A stretch of 64,000 nucleotides of DNA from Roseobacter sp. SK209-2-6 (GTDB taxonomy: Bacteria > Pseudomonadota > Alphaproteobacteria > Rhodobacterales > Rhodobacteraceae): NCBI RefSeq assembly GCF_000169455.1, contig NZ_AAYC01000013.1:62001-126000 (forward strand), read 5' to 3'. The notes under the pieces are model-generated. The model saw nothing but the letters and a program-made list of their open reading frames with translations. It was not told the DNA's origin and made no database searches. This document shows positions 53,724 to 61,404 of the stretch, one piece after another (the first letter of the stretch is position 1; each line of letters starts with the position of its first letter). The position numbers and the translations under genes were made by a program.

Positions 53724-53753
53724 CCCAAAGCCGCACGGTCTCTATCCAAAAAC

Positions 53754-54104
53754 TTAAGGAATGAGGCGTTCCAGCCCACGGCCATTGGCCCAGGTGCCGT
53801 GCAATTCACCACTGGGCATGCGCACATAGACCACCGGGTGAGTATCCCCCCAATTGACCCAGACAACATCGCCATTGCGGGTGCCGCTGCCTGCGTAGCT
53901 TTGGCTGCCAACCTGCCAATTCATGGAAATCTGTCCCTGGGCCTCGCGGATCTGAACCGTTCCACTATAGGCACTGCCATCGGGGTTACGCCCCTCAGCC
54001 CGGTAACTGCCAGAAACACTCTGTGCTGCGACAGGGGTCGATAGGCCAAGCAGCGCAACCGTAAGGCCAAGGGCCAGAGCACGTCGATTGAGGAGATTTT
54101 TCAT
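53754..54104 (-). CDS. Exported hypothetical protein, 116 residues
   Basis: Function unknown. A signal peptide (RALALGLTVALLGLSTPVAAQ) precedes a small beta-rich domain with repeated text (VSGSYRAEGRNPDGSAYSG, SMNWQVGSQSYAGSGTRNGD and GELHGTWANGRG), as in short periplasmic beta-barrel or lipocalin-like proteins. The ATG at 54104 has AGGTG upstream; an in-frame GTG three codons earlier is less likely. It is convergent with the preceding gene. Confidence 0.75.
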   Translation of the reverse strand: MKNLLNRRALALGLTVALLGLSTPVAAQSVSGSYRAEGRNPDGSAYSGTVQIREAQGQISMNWQVGSQSYAGSGTRNGDVVWVNWGDTHPVVYVRMPSGELHGTWANGRGLERLIP

Positions 54105-54244
54105 CGGGAACACCTATCACTGCAAAAACTCGAACTCTTCCACCTTGCCCCTGCTGCACCTTCCTTGTCACCTGTTAATAGGCGCTCTCTTAAACGTGAT
54201 TTCAGATCTCTGCGCATCTACGCACAGTCACTCTGATCCTCTGC

Positions 54245-54267
54245 TCAATCAAAAACAGTTTGATTGA
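54245..54267. promoter_or_regulatory. Perfect 9-bp operator-like dyad
   Basis: TCAATCAAA and TTTGATTGA are separated by AACAG in the 288-base gap between the exported protein and the YHS gene. The half-sites resemble FNR ones but point outward, so FNR is unlikely. The binding protein is unknown. Further on, GGTCATTGA occurs twice (54350-54358 and 54371-54379 approximately) just before the YHS gene. Confidence 0.5.
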
Positions 54268-54392
54268 ACGTGAACGGGGGGCTCTCCACATCGGTGCTGT
54301 GACAGCCAAAGAGGCTTTTACGCATTACGGTGAAGCACCGGCCGACATGGGTCATTGATACACCCCGGCCGGTCATTGAAAGGAAGAGACCC

Positions 54393-54866
54393 ATGAATAA
54401 ATTCAAAACTCTGCTGGGCGGCGTGGCGCTTTCGGTTGCATTGGCAACCTCTGCAATGGCTGCGGGCGTTGAGCTCAACGCATCCTCCACCGGTCTGGCA
54501 ATGCAGGGCTATGACCCTGTTGCATATTTCACCGACGGTGCCCCCACCAAGGGCAGCTATAAGATCACAAGTGTTTTTAATGACGCAACTTACCGCTTTG
54601 CCTCGGAAGAGCACAAAGCAGCATTCGAAAAGAACCCCGAAGCTTATCTGCCAGCCTATGGTGGCTACTGCGCCTTTGGCACCGCAATGGGCTTTAAGTT
54701 CGACGGCGATCCAAACCACTGGAAAATCGTCGACAACACACTGTACCTGAACCTCTCTGAGGATATTCAGCAGCGCTGGGAAGGTGACATCCCTGGCTTT
54801 ATCCAGAACGCCAATGTGAACTGGACCGATATCGCCGACAAAGCACCAGCTGAGCTGCAGCAGTAA
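54393..54866 (+). CDS. Exported YHS-domain protein
   Basis: 157 residues. Signal peptide (TLLGGVALSVALATSAMAAG) followed by a YHS-like domain: GLAMQGYDPVAYFTDGAPTK, YRFASEEHKAAFEKNPEAY and LPAYGGYCAFGTAMG. YHS domains bind metals in other proteins, but the second cysteine usual in metal-binding forms is absent here. The ATG at 54393 has AGGAAG upstream. It is followed by a strong terminator, so it is monocistronic. Confidence 0.88.
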   Translation: MNKFKTLLGGVALSVALATSAMAAGVELNASSTGLAMQGYDPVAYFTDGAPTKGSYKITSVFNDATYRFASEEHKAAFEKNPEAYLPAYGGYCAFGTAMGFKFDGDPNHWKIVDNTLYLNLSEDIQQRWEGDIPGFIQNANVNWTDIADKAPAELQQ

Positions 54867-54906
54867 AACGAGGCAGGGATTACCCCATCTCGTTCAGCAG
54901 AACCGG

Positions 54907-54942
54907 AACCGGCGAAGGACATCCCTTCGCCGGTTTCATTTT
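54907..54942 (+). terminator. Rho-independent terminator after the YHS gene
   Basis: AACCGGCGAAGG and CCTTCGCCGGTT (12 bp, ACATC loop) are followed by TCATTTT. Starting 40 bases after the YHS stop, it probably also serves the convergent membrane-protein gene ending at 54962. Confidence 0.8.
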
Positions 54943-54961
54943 GCCTATCTTTTGGGAATGC

Positions 54962-55219
54962 TCAGCGCTCTGCCAGCTTCTCGATCGCTTCAGCGGTGCG
55001 TTTTGTATTGTGATAGACGCCGAGGAACAGATACATCATCCCGCCCATCATCACCGCATAGATGGACCCAAGGACCAGTACCAGGATGGCTGGTATGATG
55101 CCGCCATTCGGGGCTGGGGCGACAAAGGCCCCAAAGGCTCCAGCGATGACACCAAGACACATCAGCACCACAAAAACAGTCACCAGTTTTTCAAATAGTC
55201 CGATGAATAGATCGCGCAT
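54962..55219 (-). CDS. Small membrane protein, 85 residues
   Basis: Not recognised. Two hydrophobic segments (LVTVFVVLMCLGVIAGAFGA and GIIPAILVLVLGSIYAVMMG) and a hydrophilic helical tail (YHNTKRTAEAIEKLAER). Small integral proteins of this size with Lys/Glu tails are frequent in these genomes. It is divergent from the GbsR-like regulator gene. Confidence 0.72.
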   Translation of the reverse strand: MRDLFIGLFEKLVTVFVVLMCLGVIAGAFGAFVAPAPNGGIIPAILVLVLGSIYAVMMGGMMYLFLGVYHNTKRTAEAIEKLAER

Positions 55220-55297
55220 TCTTTCAACTCCATTTTCGTAAACACTGACAGCATCTTATCCAGCAACGCGCCAGACAAGGGGAAAGTCTTGACATCG

Positions 55298-55879
55298 ATG
55301 AGATTCCATGAATTTCTGTCTTTACAGAAATTTCAGGATTTAATGATGCAACTCACTCCCTCCATGCAGAACTTCATCCTCCACTGGGGCGAGATGGGCT
55401 CCAAATGGGGCGTCAATCGCTCGGTTGCCCAGATCCATGCGCTCTTGCATATCGTGCCGGACCCGATGACCGCGGATGAGATCTGTGAGGTTCTGAATCT
55501 GGCGCGTTCCAATGTTTCCAACGGGTTGAAAGAGCTGCAAGCCCAGGGCCTGGTCAAATCCTCGCGCCAGCTTGGTGATCGGCGTGATCACTTCACCTCG
55601 ATCCGGGATATGTTTGATCTGGTCGATGCGGTGATTGCAGCCCGGCGCGAGCGCGAATTCGCACCCACCCTGCGCGCCTTGGATGAGGTGATGCGGGAAG
55701 CCGAACTGGATGAAACCCCCAAACGCATCAAGGACCGCATGGGAGAGACCCTGCGCGTGATGCGCATGTTTGACGACTGGTACATGGACTTCTCCCGCCT
55801 GCCCCGTTCGGTGCATCTGGCGGTACTGAAACTCGGCGCCAAAGTGGCGCGCTTCCTCCCTGGAAAATCAACTGACTAG
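55298..55879 (+). CDS. GbsR/MarR-family transcriptional regulator
   Basis: DNA-binding repressor of the GbsR type: HWGEMGSKWGVNRSVAQIHAL followed by a winged helix (MTADEICEVLNLARSNVSNG, KELQAQGLV), and a C-terminal helical dimer region. The start is uncertain: TTG 55289 has AAGGGG upstream, ATG 55298 is the first ATG, and ATG 55346 has AGGA upstream. I report ATG 55298. An AATTTCTGT/ACAGAAATT dyad lies in this zone and may be an operator rather than coding. It heads the desaturase cassette. Confidence 0.85.
   Translation: MRFHEFLSLQKFQDLMMQLTPSMQNFILHWGEMGSKWGVNRSVAQIHALLHIVPDPMTADEICEVLNLARSNVSNGLKELQAQGLVKSSRQLGDRRDHFTSIRDMFDLVDAVIAARREREFAPTLRALDEVMREAELDETPKRIKDRMGETLRVMRMFDDWYMDFSRLPRSVHLAVLKLGAKVARFLPGKSTD
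55311..55332. promoter_or_regulatory. Perfect 9-bp dyad at the GbsR-type gene start
   Basis: AATTTCTGT (55311-55319), CTTT, ACAGAAATT (55324-55332). A TTGACA hexamer begins at 55289, 17 bases upstream of its left edge, but the -10 region is poor. If the true start is ATG 55346, the dyad lies in the leader and would suit autorepression; if the start is 55298 the dyad is within the coding region. Confidence 0.45.
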
Positions 55880-55938
55880 ATAGAGCCGCCTAGCGGGTGG
55901 CCCTGTAGCCCTAAAAATTTTGTGAGGCAATTTCTCTT

Positions 55939-56409
55939 ATGACAGAAATAACTGACAAGACAGGCGGTTCTTCTCTTCATCCGTCAGGGCATGAACCTCC
56001 CAATGTGACCGACTTTCTTTTGGCTCTCTTTGGCACACCTTTTCTCTCCGTGGTTCTATTTGTATGGCTCCTTATGACCCCGCTTCTTTGGTTTATATTG
56101 ATCCCGGTTTTTGCTGTTTGGTATGGGTACCTTCCCTGGCTCTTGTTCGGCGGTCCTGCCCTTTGGGTCACGCTCAAATACATGGGACCGAGTCCTTGGA
56201 CTATTCTATCCAGCCTTGGCGCAAATGCCTTCGGGACGCCAATCTATTACACCGTCCATCACCATCTCGCTGACAAAAAGACGTTCCCATTCGGGAACTC
56301 AGCCAGCACCGTCGCGGACATAATGTTATGGGGCATTCCCTTCTCATTCATCTGGGGAACCATGTTCTGGCTTAGCTATCGCCACATGTCCCACCAACGG
56401 ACCAACTGA
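55939..56409 (+). CDS. Membrane protein, 156 residues, in the desaturase cassette
   Basis: Not recognised. A polar N-terminus leads to three hydrophobic regions (PFLSVVLFVWLLMTPLLWF, ILIPVFAVWYGYLPWLLF, WGIPFSFIWGTMFWLSY) and His-rich polar turns (YYTVHHHLADKK, YRHMSHQ). It contains a TTA leucine codon and is less GC-rich than its neighbours, hinting at transfer. It lies 59 bases after the regulator gene and before another small membrane protein and a desaturase. Confidence 0.75.
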   Translation: MTEITDKTGGSSLHPSGHEPPNVTDFLLALFGTPFLSVVLFVWLLMTPLLWFILIPVFAVWYGYLPWLLFGGPALWVTLKYMGPSPWTILSSLGANAFGTPIYYTVHHHLADKKTFPFGNSASTVADIMLWGIPFSFIWGTMFWLSYRHMSHQRTN

Positions 56410-56463
56410 CCCGAAAAGGACATCCAAATTTTCCATGAAATCGCAATCTACCTTGGCCTGGGC

Positions 56464-56820
56464 GTGATGATGCTCCTGGCCATGACTGTGATGATCCTGC
56501 GCATCGGCTCCCTGCCCGGCGCTTGCCCGCAATCCGGGCGCGCTGCCAGGCCAGCGGCTGTCTCCATTGCCACCGGCTATACCATGGTTGGGTTAGGTGG
56601 CATCATCCTGATCGGCGCAGTCATTCCAATGCTAGAGGCAGGTTTTCTGCCCCTGCTGCCCGGGCTGGGACTGGTGGCGATTGGCCTCGGTCTTGGTTTC
56701 TCCCATGCGATTGCGACCCTACGCGCTGTGGTGCGCGAGGCTCTGCACGGCGAGCGCACCATTCAAAAGAAAGAGGCGGACAAAAGCCCTTCCTCTTCAG
56801 AGATCGCGCACCCCGCTTAA
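56464..56820 (+). CDS. Small membrane protein, at least 118 residues
   Basis: Not recognised. Two hydrophobic regions (MMLLAMTVMILRIG and the long stretch GGIILIGAVIPMLEAGFLPL with further Gly/Leu) then a polar tail. The first available GTG/ATG (56464-56470) cuts the first membrane helix short. An in-frame ATT at 56428, 7 bases after AAGGA, would restore a full helix (FHEIAIYLGLGVMMLLAMTV), so initiation at a rare codon is possible. It precedes the desaturase gene by 23 bases. Confidence 0.68.
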   Translation: MMMLLAMTVMILRIGSLPGACPQSGRAARPAAVSIATGYTMVGLGGIILIGAVIPMLEAGFLPLLPGLGLVAIGLGLGFSHAIATLRAVVREALHGERTIQKKEADKSPSSSEIAHPA

Positions 56821-56843
56821 CCCCAACTCAGACAGGAGAAAAC

Positions 56844-57662
56844 ATGTGCTTCCCAGCCCCTCGTGAACACGCGCCCCGCTATGTGCAGTGGCGAGATCTG
56901 CTGCCAGTCACCCGCCGCCAGCGTTGGGTCGAACTGACATTGCCACTGCCCTGGCTGGCGCTCTCTTGGGGGCTTTATGCATCTTCGCTTTGGCCCCAGG
57001 GCGCCGTGGCGAGTTTCATGTTCTTCCTCTGCGCTCTGCGCCTGAACCATGAGGCGATCCATGGCAATCTCGGCCTGGCGCGACGCTGGGATATCGCCCT
57101 TTTGCATCTGCTTAGCGCGCTGATGATGGGGTGCAATAGCTCTGTCGCCTGGAGCCACATGCAGCATCATCGCCATGCCATGGGTCCCGGAGACATCGAG
57201 GGGCATTGCGGCCATATGGGCGCTGGTGAAGTCCTGCTCTATGGTCCGCTCTTCCCCTTTGACCTGATCCGCGCCTGCTGGCGCCTAGGCCGGAACAAAT
57301 GGCGCCACCGGATGCTACGGGACGGGATTTTTGTGGCCCTAACGGCTGGGCTCACTCTCTGGAGTGGCTCGGGCTTTCTCCAATTCCATATGGCGGCCAT
57401 GCTGGTGGCGCAATGCCTGACCGCCTTCTTCGCGGTCTGGATCACCCATCAGGGCACGGAAGGCACAGGCCTGGCAGCGCGCAGCCAGCGCGGGGTGCTG
57501 GCCCGCATCGCCTATCTGATGTTCTACCACCGAGAGCATCACCTGTTTCCAAAAGTGCCGGTCAGCCGCCTGCCCGATCTTGCCGCCCGGCTCGATGCCC
57601 AGGTGCCGGGCTATGCCGCCTCCCGCCAGCCTGTGGTGCCTTGGCTGGATCCTACGCGCTAG
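56844..57662 (+). CDS. Membrane fatty-acid-desaturase-family protein
   Basis: 272-residue di-iron membrane oxygenase. Histidine boxes are LNHEAIHGNLG (H69, H73), HMQHHRH (105-111) and FYHREHHLFP near residue 230, the classic desaturase set. Hydrophobic segments lie between them (ALLHLLSALMMG, FHMAAMLVAQCLTAFFAVW). The ATG at 56844 is preceded by CAGGAG; the longer frame upstream overlaps the previous gene in another frame. Lipid substrate unknown; the clustered GbsR-type regulator and small membrane proteins suggest a membrane-composition response. Confidence 0.87.
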   Translation: MCFPAPREHAPRYVQWRDLLPVTRRQRWVELTLPLPWLALSWGLYASSLWPQGAVASFMFFLCALRLNHEAIHGNLGLARRWDIALLHLLSALMMGCNSSVAWSHMQHHRHAMGPGDIEGHCGHMGAGEVLLYGPLFPFDLIRACWRLGRNKWRHRMLRDGIFVALTAGLTLWSGSGFLQFHMAAMLVAQCLTAFFAVWITHQGTEGTGLAARSQRGVLARIAYLMFYHREHHLFPKVPVSRLPDLAARLDAQVPGYAASRQPVVPWLDPTR

Positions 57663-57720
57663 TCGCAGGAGGCCTCTCCACCGGCACAGCGCCTGTAGGC
57701 GCCGCCAGTAGAACCGCGCC

Positions 57721-57752
57721 AGAAAAAGGGGCACCTCAGCGGCGCCCCCTTT
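57721..57752 (-). terminator. Terminator between desaturase and gshA
   Basis: Read leftward, AAAGGGGGCGCC and GGTGCCCCTTT form a stem (one bulge, one G-T pair, 5-base loop) followed by a TTTTTCT run. It lies 20 bases after the gshA stop. Rightward, the same stem ends in TTTCC and may also act after the desaturase gene. Confidence 0.75.
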
Positions 57753-57772
57753 CCGTCATTTCCACATGTAAA

Positions 57773-59152
57773 TCAGTAGCTGTAATCGCCGTAGATTCGG
57801 GTCAGATCGCCGCCCCAATCCCCCTCAAAGCGCTCCAGCAGCTCATCAGCGGGCACTTTACCGCTGTCGATACTATCCTTCAGCGCGTTGAGGAAATGGG
57901 TCTCATCCGGGATCAGGCCATTGGCGCCTGGGCGGGCGCGATTTTTCAGGCCAGAGTGTGAAATCGCCACCACTTCACGGGCCAGGTCGTGCATCTTGAT
58001 ACCGTTCACTTCGGCCTGAAGCCCAGCGCGCGAGGCTTCCACACGCAGTGCTTCGCGGGTCTCCGCATCCCAGTTTTTGACCAGATCCCAGGCCGCATCC
58101 AAGGCGGATTGATCGTAGGTCAGACCAACCCAGAAGGCCGGCAGGGCACAAAGACGGCGCCAGGGGCCGCCATCGGCGCCGCGCATCTCCATGTACTTCT
58201 TGATCCGCGCCTCGGGGAAGGCGGTGGTCAGGTGATCTGCCCAATCCGACATGGTTGGGGTCTCACCGGGCAGTGCGGGCAGCTCACCCTTCAGGAAATC
58301 GCGAAAGGACATGCCCAGCGCATTGATGTATTCGCCATCGCGATAGACAAAATACATCGGCACATCGAGCGCATATTGCACGTAAGCCTCAAAGCCAAAG
58401 CCTTCGTCAAAGACAAAGGGCAGCATGCCTGTGCGCGCGTCATCCAGATGCCGCCAGATCTTGCTGCGCCAGCTTTTGTGGCCATTGGGTTTGCCCTCAA
58501 AGAAAGGCGAATTGGCAAACAGGGCTGTGGCCACGGGCTGCAATGCCAATGCCACGCGCAGTTTCTGCACCATATCGGCCTCGGAGGCGAAATCGATATT
58601 CACCTGCACGGTGGTGGTGCGGCGCATCATGGCGCGCCCCATGGTGCCAACCTTCTCCATGTAGTCGTTCATCAGCCGGTAACGCCCCTTGGGCATCAAC
58701 GGCATTTCCTCATGTTCCCAGATCGGGGCCGCGCCAAGTCCGATGAAGCCAACGCCAATCTTGTCGGCAATCTCTTTGACTTCGCGCAGATGGGTGTTCA
58801 CCTCATCACAGGTCTCATGGATGGTCTCCAATGGCGCGCCCGAGAGCTCCAGCGCCCCCCCTGGCTCCAGGCTGACATTGGCGCCATCTTTTTCCAGCCC
58901 GATCAGATTGCCGCCCTCGGTCACCGGGGACCAGCCAAACTTGTCGCGCAGCCCTTCCAGCACCGCCTGGATCGAGCGCTCCCCAGCATAGGGCAGCGGC
59001 TTCAGCGTATCCTTGCAATAGCCGAATTTCTCATGCTCGGTTCCGATGCGCCAGGCATCGCGGGGCTTGCAGCCGCTGGCGAGATATTCTGCCAGCTGTT
59101 CGTGGCGTTCGATGGGTCCGCCGCCGGACTGGGGAATGGACATGCCGGGCAC
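57773..59152 (-). CDS. gshA: Glutamate-cysteine ligase (plant/alphaproteobacterial type)
   Basis: First step of glutathione synthesis. The 459-residue protein is of the GCS2 type: IGTEHEKFGY (residues 37-46), FGWSPVTEGGNLIGLEKDGA, EPGGALELSGAP, TTTVQVNIDFASE and MEMRGADGGPW are all recognisable. The first ATG (59152) and one three codons on are both possible starts. It ends the leftward rsmE, GNAT, membrane protein, gshA run, 55 bases from the preceding gene. Confidence 0.95.
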   Translation of the reverse strand: MPGMSIPQSGGGPIERHEQLAEYLASGCKPRDAWRIGTEHEKFGYCKDTLKPLPYAGERSIQAVLEGLRDKFGWSPVTEGGNLIGLEKDGANVSLEPGGALELSGAPLETIHETCDEVNTHLREVKEIADKIGVGFIGLGAAPIWEHEEMPLMPKGRYRLMNDYMEKVGTMGRAMMRRTTTVQVNIDFASEADMVQKLRVALALQPVATALFANSPFFEGKPNGHKSWRSKIWRHLDDARTGMLPFVFDEGFGFEAYVQYALDVPMYFVYRDGEYINALGMSFRDFLKGELPALPGETPTMSDWADHLTTAFPEARIKKYMEMRGADGGPWRRLCALPAFWVGLTYDQSALDAAWDLVKNWDAETREALRVEASRAGLQAEVNGIKMHDLAREVVAISHSGLKNRARPGANGLIPDETHFLNALKDSIDSGKVPADELLERFEGDWGGDLTRIYGDYSY

Positions 59153-59207
59153 TCCGTCCTGAAGGTTTGTCTTGGAGGATCAGTGGTGAGCGGAATCGCC
59201 ACCAGTG

Positions 59208-59735
59208 TCAATGCAGCCTGTGCAGTGGCGGGCGCGAAGGAGTGCGCTCCCAGATCACGACCTGGTGAGCACCTCCGCGTCGCAACTCGGACAACATACG
59301 CTCGGTCTTTAGGCCCGGAAGGGCGGCAAAGACATCAAAGAGCACCTCATGGCCTTCGGCATTAACCGGAATTGCCAGGGGTGCCTGTCCGTCCTGCTCC
59401 AGAACCCAATGGGCAGGCTTAGCGGTGGGATCCAGGCGCAGCCGCTCCAACTCTGAGGTTGCAATGGCGCCACCTGTGAGCGGGCCGAAATAGGCGATTT
59501 GCCCCTCATCCACGCGCACCACCCCAGGGCCTCCGGCACCGAGGCGAAATCGCAGGCGTTGCGCGCCGATGACCGCAATGATCACGCCAATGACGATCAG
59601 CGCCCAGCCGGTCGCCTTGGTCACCCCAAAGGAGGTGAAGGCCCAATTCAGCCCGATCAACAGCATCAGCGCCGCTACGATCAGTTCCCGCCAGCGCCAA
59701 AGAGCAAGGCGGGCCTCAGGGCGAATGAAACTCAT
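59208..59735 (-). CDS. Hypothetical membrane protein, 175 residues
   Basis: Not recognised. Two membrane segments (LIVAALMLLIGLNWAFTSF, GWALIVIGVIIAVIGA) and a C-terminal soluble region of about 110 residues with strands (VVRVDEGQIAYFGPLTGG, HWVLEQDGQAPLAIPV). The general plan resembles bacterial PH-domain proteins. It overlaps the GNAT gene by ATGA. Confidence 0.78.
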   Translation of the reverse strand: MSFIRPEARLALWRWRELIVAALMLLIGLNWAFTSFGVTKATGWALIVIGVIIAVIGAQRLRFRLGAGGPGVVRVDEGQIAYFGPLTGGAIATSELERLRLDPTAKPAHWVLEQDGQAPLAIPVNAEGHEVLFDVFAALPGLKTERMLSELRRGGAHQVVIWERTPSRPPLHRLH

Positions 59736-60619
59736 GACAGGTCTTCCTCCAGGATGGCAGGCAGGGTAACCGGCGGGTCAAAATTCACGATCCGGTAGTC
59801 CCCGATCCGGACAAAGCCGATCGCCTCATAGGCGCGGGCGGCAGCGGGGCTGGCAGCAAAGAGGATGGCCTCTTGCACGCCAGCCTCGCGGGCCTCCGCC
59901 AGATGCAGCGCGACCGCACGGCGCGCGTGCCCAATCCCGCGATACTCTGGCGGCGTGAAGACACCGCCCACCTGCACGATACTGGGTAGAGAGGCGTTGA
60001 AATTGGTCATGGCCACGGGTTGGCCTGCCTCTTCCAGGATGCGCAGTCGATCAGCCTTCAAAAGTTCTTGCAGGGTACTGCGGGCATAGGCGCGGTTGGC
60101 TTCGGCATCCTTGCCGCCCAAGATTTCAACCTCGGAGGCGATGCGCCAGTTGGTCAAAAGATCCAGATCCTCGACCAGAGCCGGACGCAGTTGAGTTGAC
60201 CCGTCGGGCACCTCAAGATTTGCGGTTTTCAGCGCATAGTGGGGCTCCGCTTCGTCCATGACGGCACTTACCATGGGCAGATCCAGCGCTTCGACAATGG
60301 CCTTGGCCTGCGCATTGGAACCGTTGAGCCCGCGAAGCTCGCAACCTGATAAGGCCTGTCGCAGGGGCGCTATCAGTTCGGCGTTGAAATCTGGAGCCTC
60401 AAAGACAAAATACCCGGCATTTGCATAGCCAAAGACATTGCGTATCTCGCCAGCATCTTCGCTGAACCAGAGTGTCATGCTCTTGGGGTGATCGCCTGTG
60501 CTGCCCTTGCTAAGCCCGAAATCACTGAGGTTTCCTGAGAGAAACATAGAGGTCGCCACCCGAGGCGCGAGAAAGCCGCGCAGTCTTGGCAGATCTGCTT
60601 CACTTGCCCGCCACAGCAT
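59732..60619 (-). CDS. GNAT-family N-acetyltransferase, two-domain
   Basis: 295 residues. The C-terminal half carries the acetyl-CoA motif TPPEYRGIGHARRAVALHL (about residues 222-240) of the GNAT fold; the N-terminal half looks like a second, degenerate GNAT-like domain. The ATG at 60619 is used since it overlaps the rsmE stop (TGATG); an ATG nine codons earlier lies inside rsmE. The acceptor is unknown. Confidence 0.85.
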   Translation of the reverse strand: MLWRASEADLPRLRGFLAPRVATSMFLSGNLSDFGLSKGSTGDHPKSMTLWFSEDAGEIRNVFGYANAGYFVFEAPDFNAELIAPLRQALSGCELRGLNGSNAQAKAIVEALDLPMVSAVMDEAEPHYALKTANLEVPDGSTQLRPALVEDLDLLTNWRIASEVEILGGKDAEANRAYARSTLQELLKADRLRILEEAGQPVAMTNFNASLPSIVQVGGVFTPPEYRGIGHARRAVALHLAEAREAGVQEAILFAASPAAARAYEAIGFVRIGDYRIVNFDPPVTLPAILEEDLS

Positions 60620-61392
60620 CACCAATCTCCCAGTGTCTGCTGCCAAACTGTCATGGCGGCCACAGCGGCGGTATCTGCCCGCAGGATGCGCGGGCCGAGG
60701 CTGACCACATGGGCCTGTTCCATGGCGTGCAGGCGCTTGCGCTCTTTGTCAGAAAAGCCGCCCTCGGGGCCGATCAGAATGGCCCAAGGTTGAGAAACCG
60801 CACCCGGAACCGGTTCGCTTGCGGACCGGTCAGCGCCCGTCCCACCCCCCTGGGTTAGGTCCAAGAACCGTTGCTGCCCCACCTCAGCCTCATCGCAGAA
60901 CATCAACTGGCGTTTTGCGGGCCAATCATCCAACAAGCGAGAGAGTTTTTGCAGATCACAAACCTCAGGCACATAGGTGCCGCCGCATTGTTCCGCAGCC
61001 TCCACCGCATGGGCCTGCAAGCGGTCCTGCCTAATGCGTTCGGAATTGGTATATTCGGTGCCCACCGGCAGGATTTTCGCGGCGCCCATCTCCGCAGCTT
61101 TTTCAACAATGAAATCCGTGCGCGCCTTTTTGATTGGCGCAAAGATCAGCCACAGATCAGGCGGCATCTGCAACGGCTTGCTCTGTTCAATGCAGGTGAG
61201 CGTTCCGCCGCGCTTGCCCGCCTCAGAAATCTCTGCCTGCCATTCACCATCGCGCCCGTTGAACAGGGCCACATGCCCGCCCAGCGCCTGGCGCATAACC
61301 CCAAAGAGGTAATGCGCCTGGTCCTTCTCCAGAGGAATGGATTGCCCTACACCCAAAGGGTGCTCTACATACAGTCTGATTTTCGCACTCAT
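60619..61392 (-). CDS. rsmE: 16S rRNA m3U1498 methyltransferase
   Basis: SPOUT-class methyltransferase that modifies U1498 of 16S rRNA. In 257 residues: a PUA-like N-terminal domain (HYLFGVMRQALGGHVALFNG), KKARTDFIVEKAAEMG, and the SAM-binding knot ILIGPEGGFSDKE then LGPRILRADTAAVAAM. ATG at 61392 gives the family N-terminus (MSAKIRLYVEHPL). Only 12 bases separate it from the divergent ubiA start. Confidence 0.95.
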   Translation of the reverse strand: MSAKIRLYVEHPLGVGQSIPLEKDQAHYLFGVMRQALGGHVALFNGRDGEWQAEISEAGKRGGTLTCIEQSKPLQMPPDLWLIFAPIKKARTDFIVEKAAEMGAAKILPVGTEYTNSERIRQDRLQAHAVEAAEQCGGTYVPEVCDLQKLSRLLDDWPAKRQLMFCDEAEVGQQRFLDLTQGGGTGADRSASEPVPGAVSQPWAILIGPEGGFSDKERKRLHAMEQAHVVSLGPRILRADTAAVAAMTVWQQTLGDW

Positions 61393-61404
61393 GAGGCCAT
61401 ACAT

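Noticed and set aside
54245-54267. FNR/FnrL binding site
   Set aside because: The half-sites read ATCAA...TTGAT, the reverse of the TTGAT-N4-ATCAA arrangement, with 7-base separation.
57989-59365. Long rightward open frame of 458 codons
   Set aside because: Antisense shadow of gshA, with no recognisable domain.
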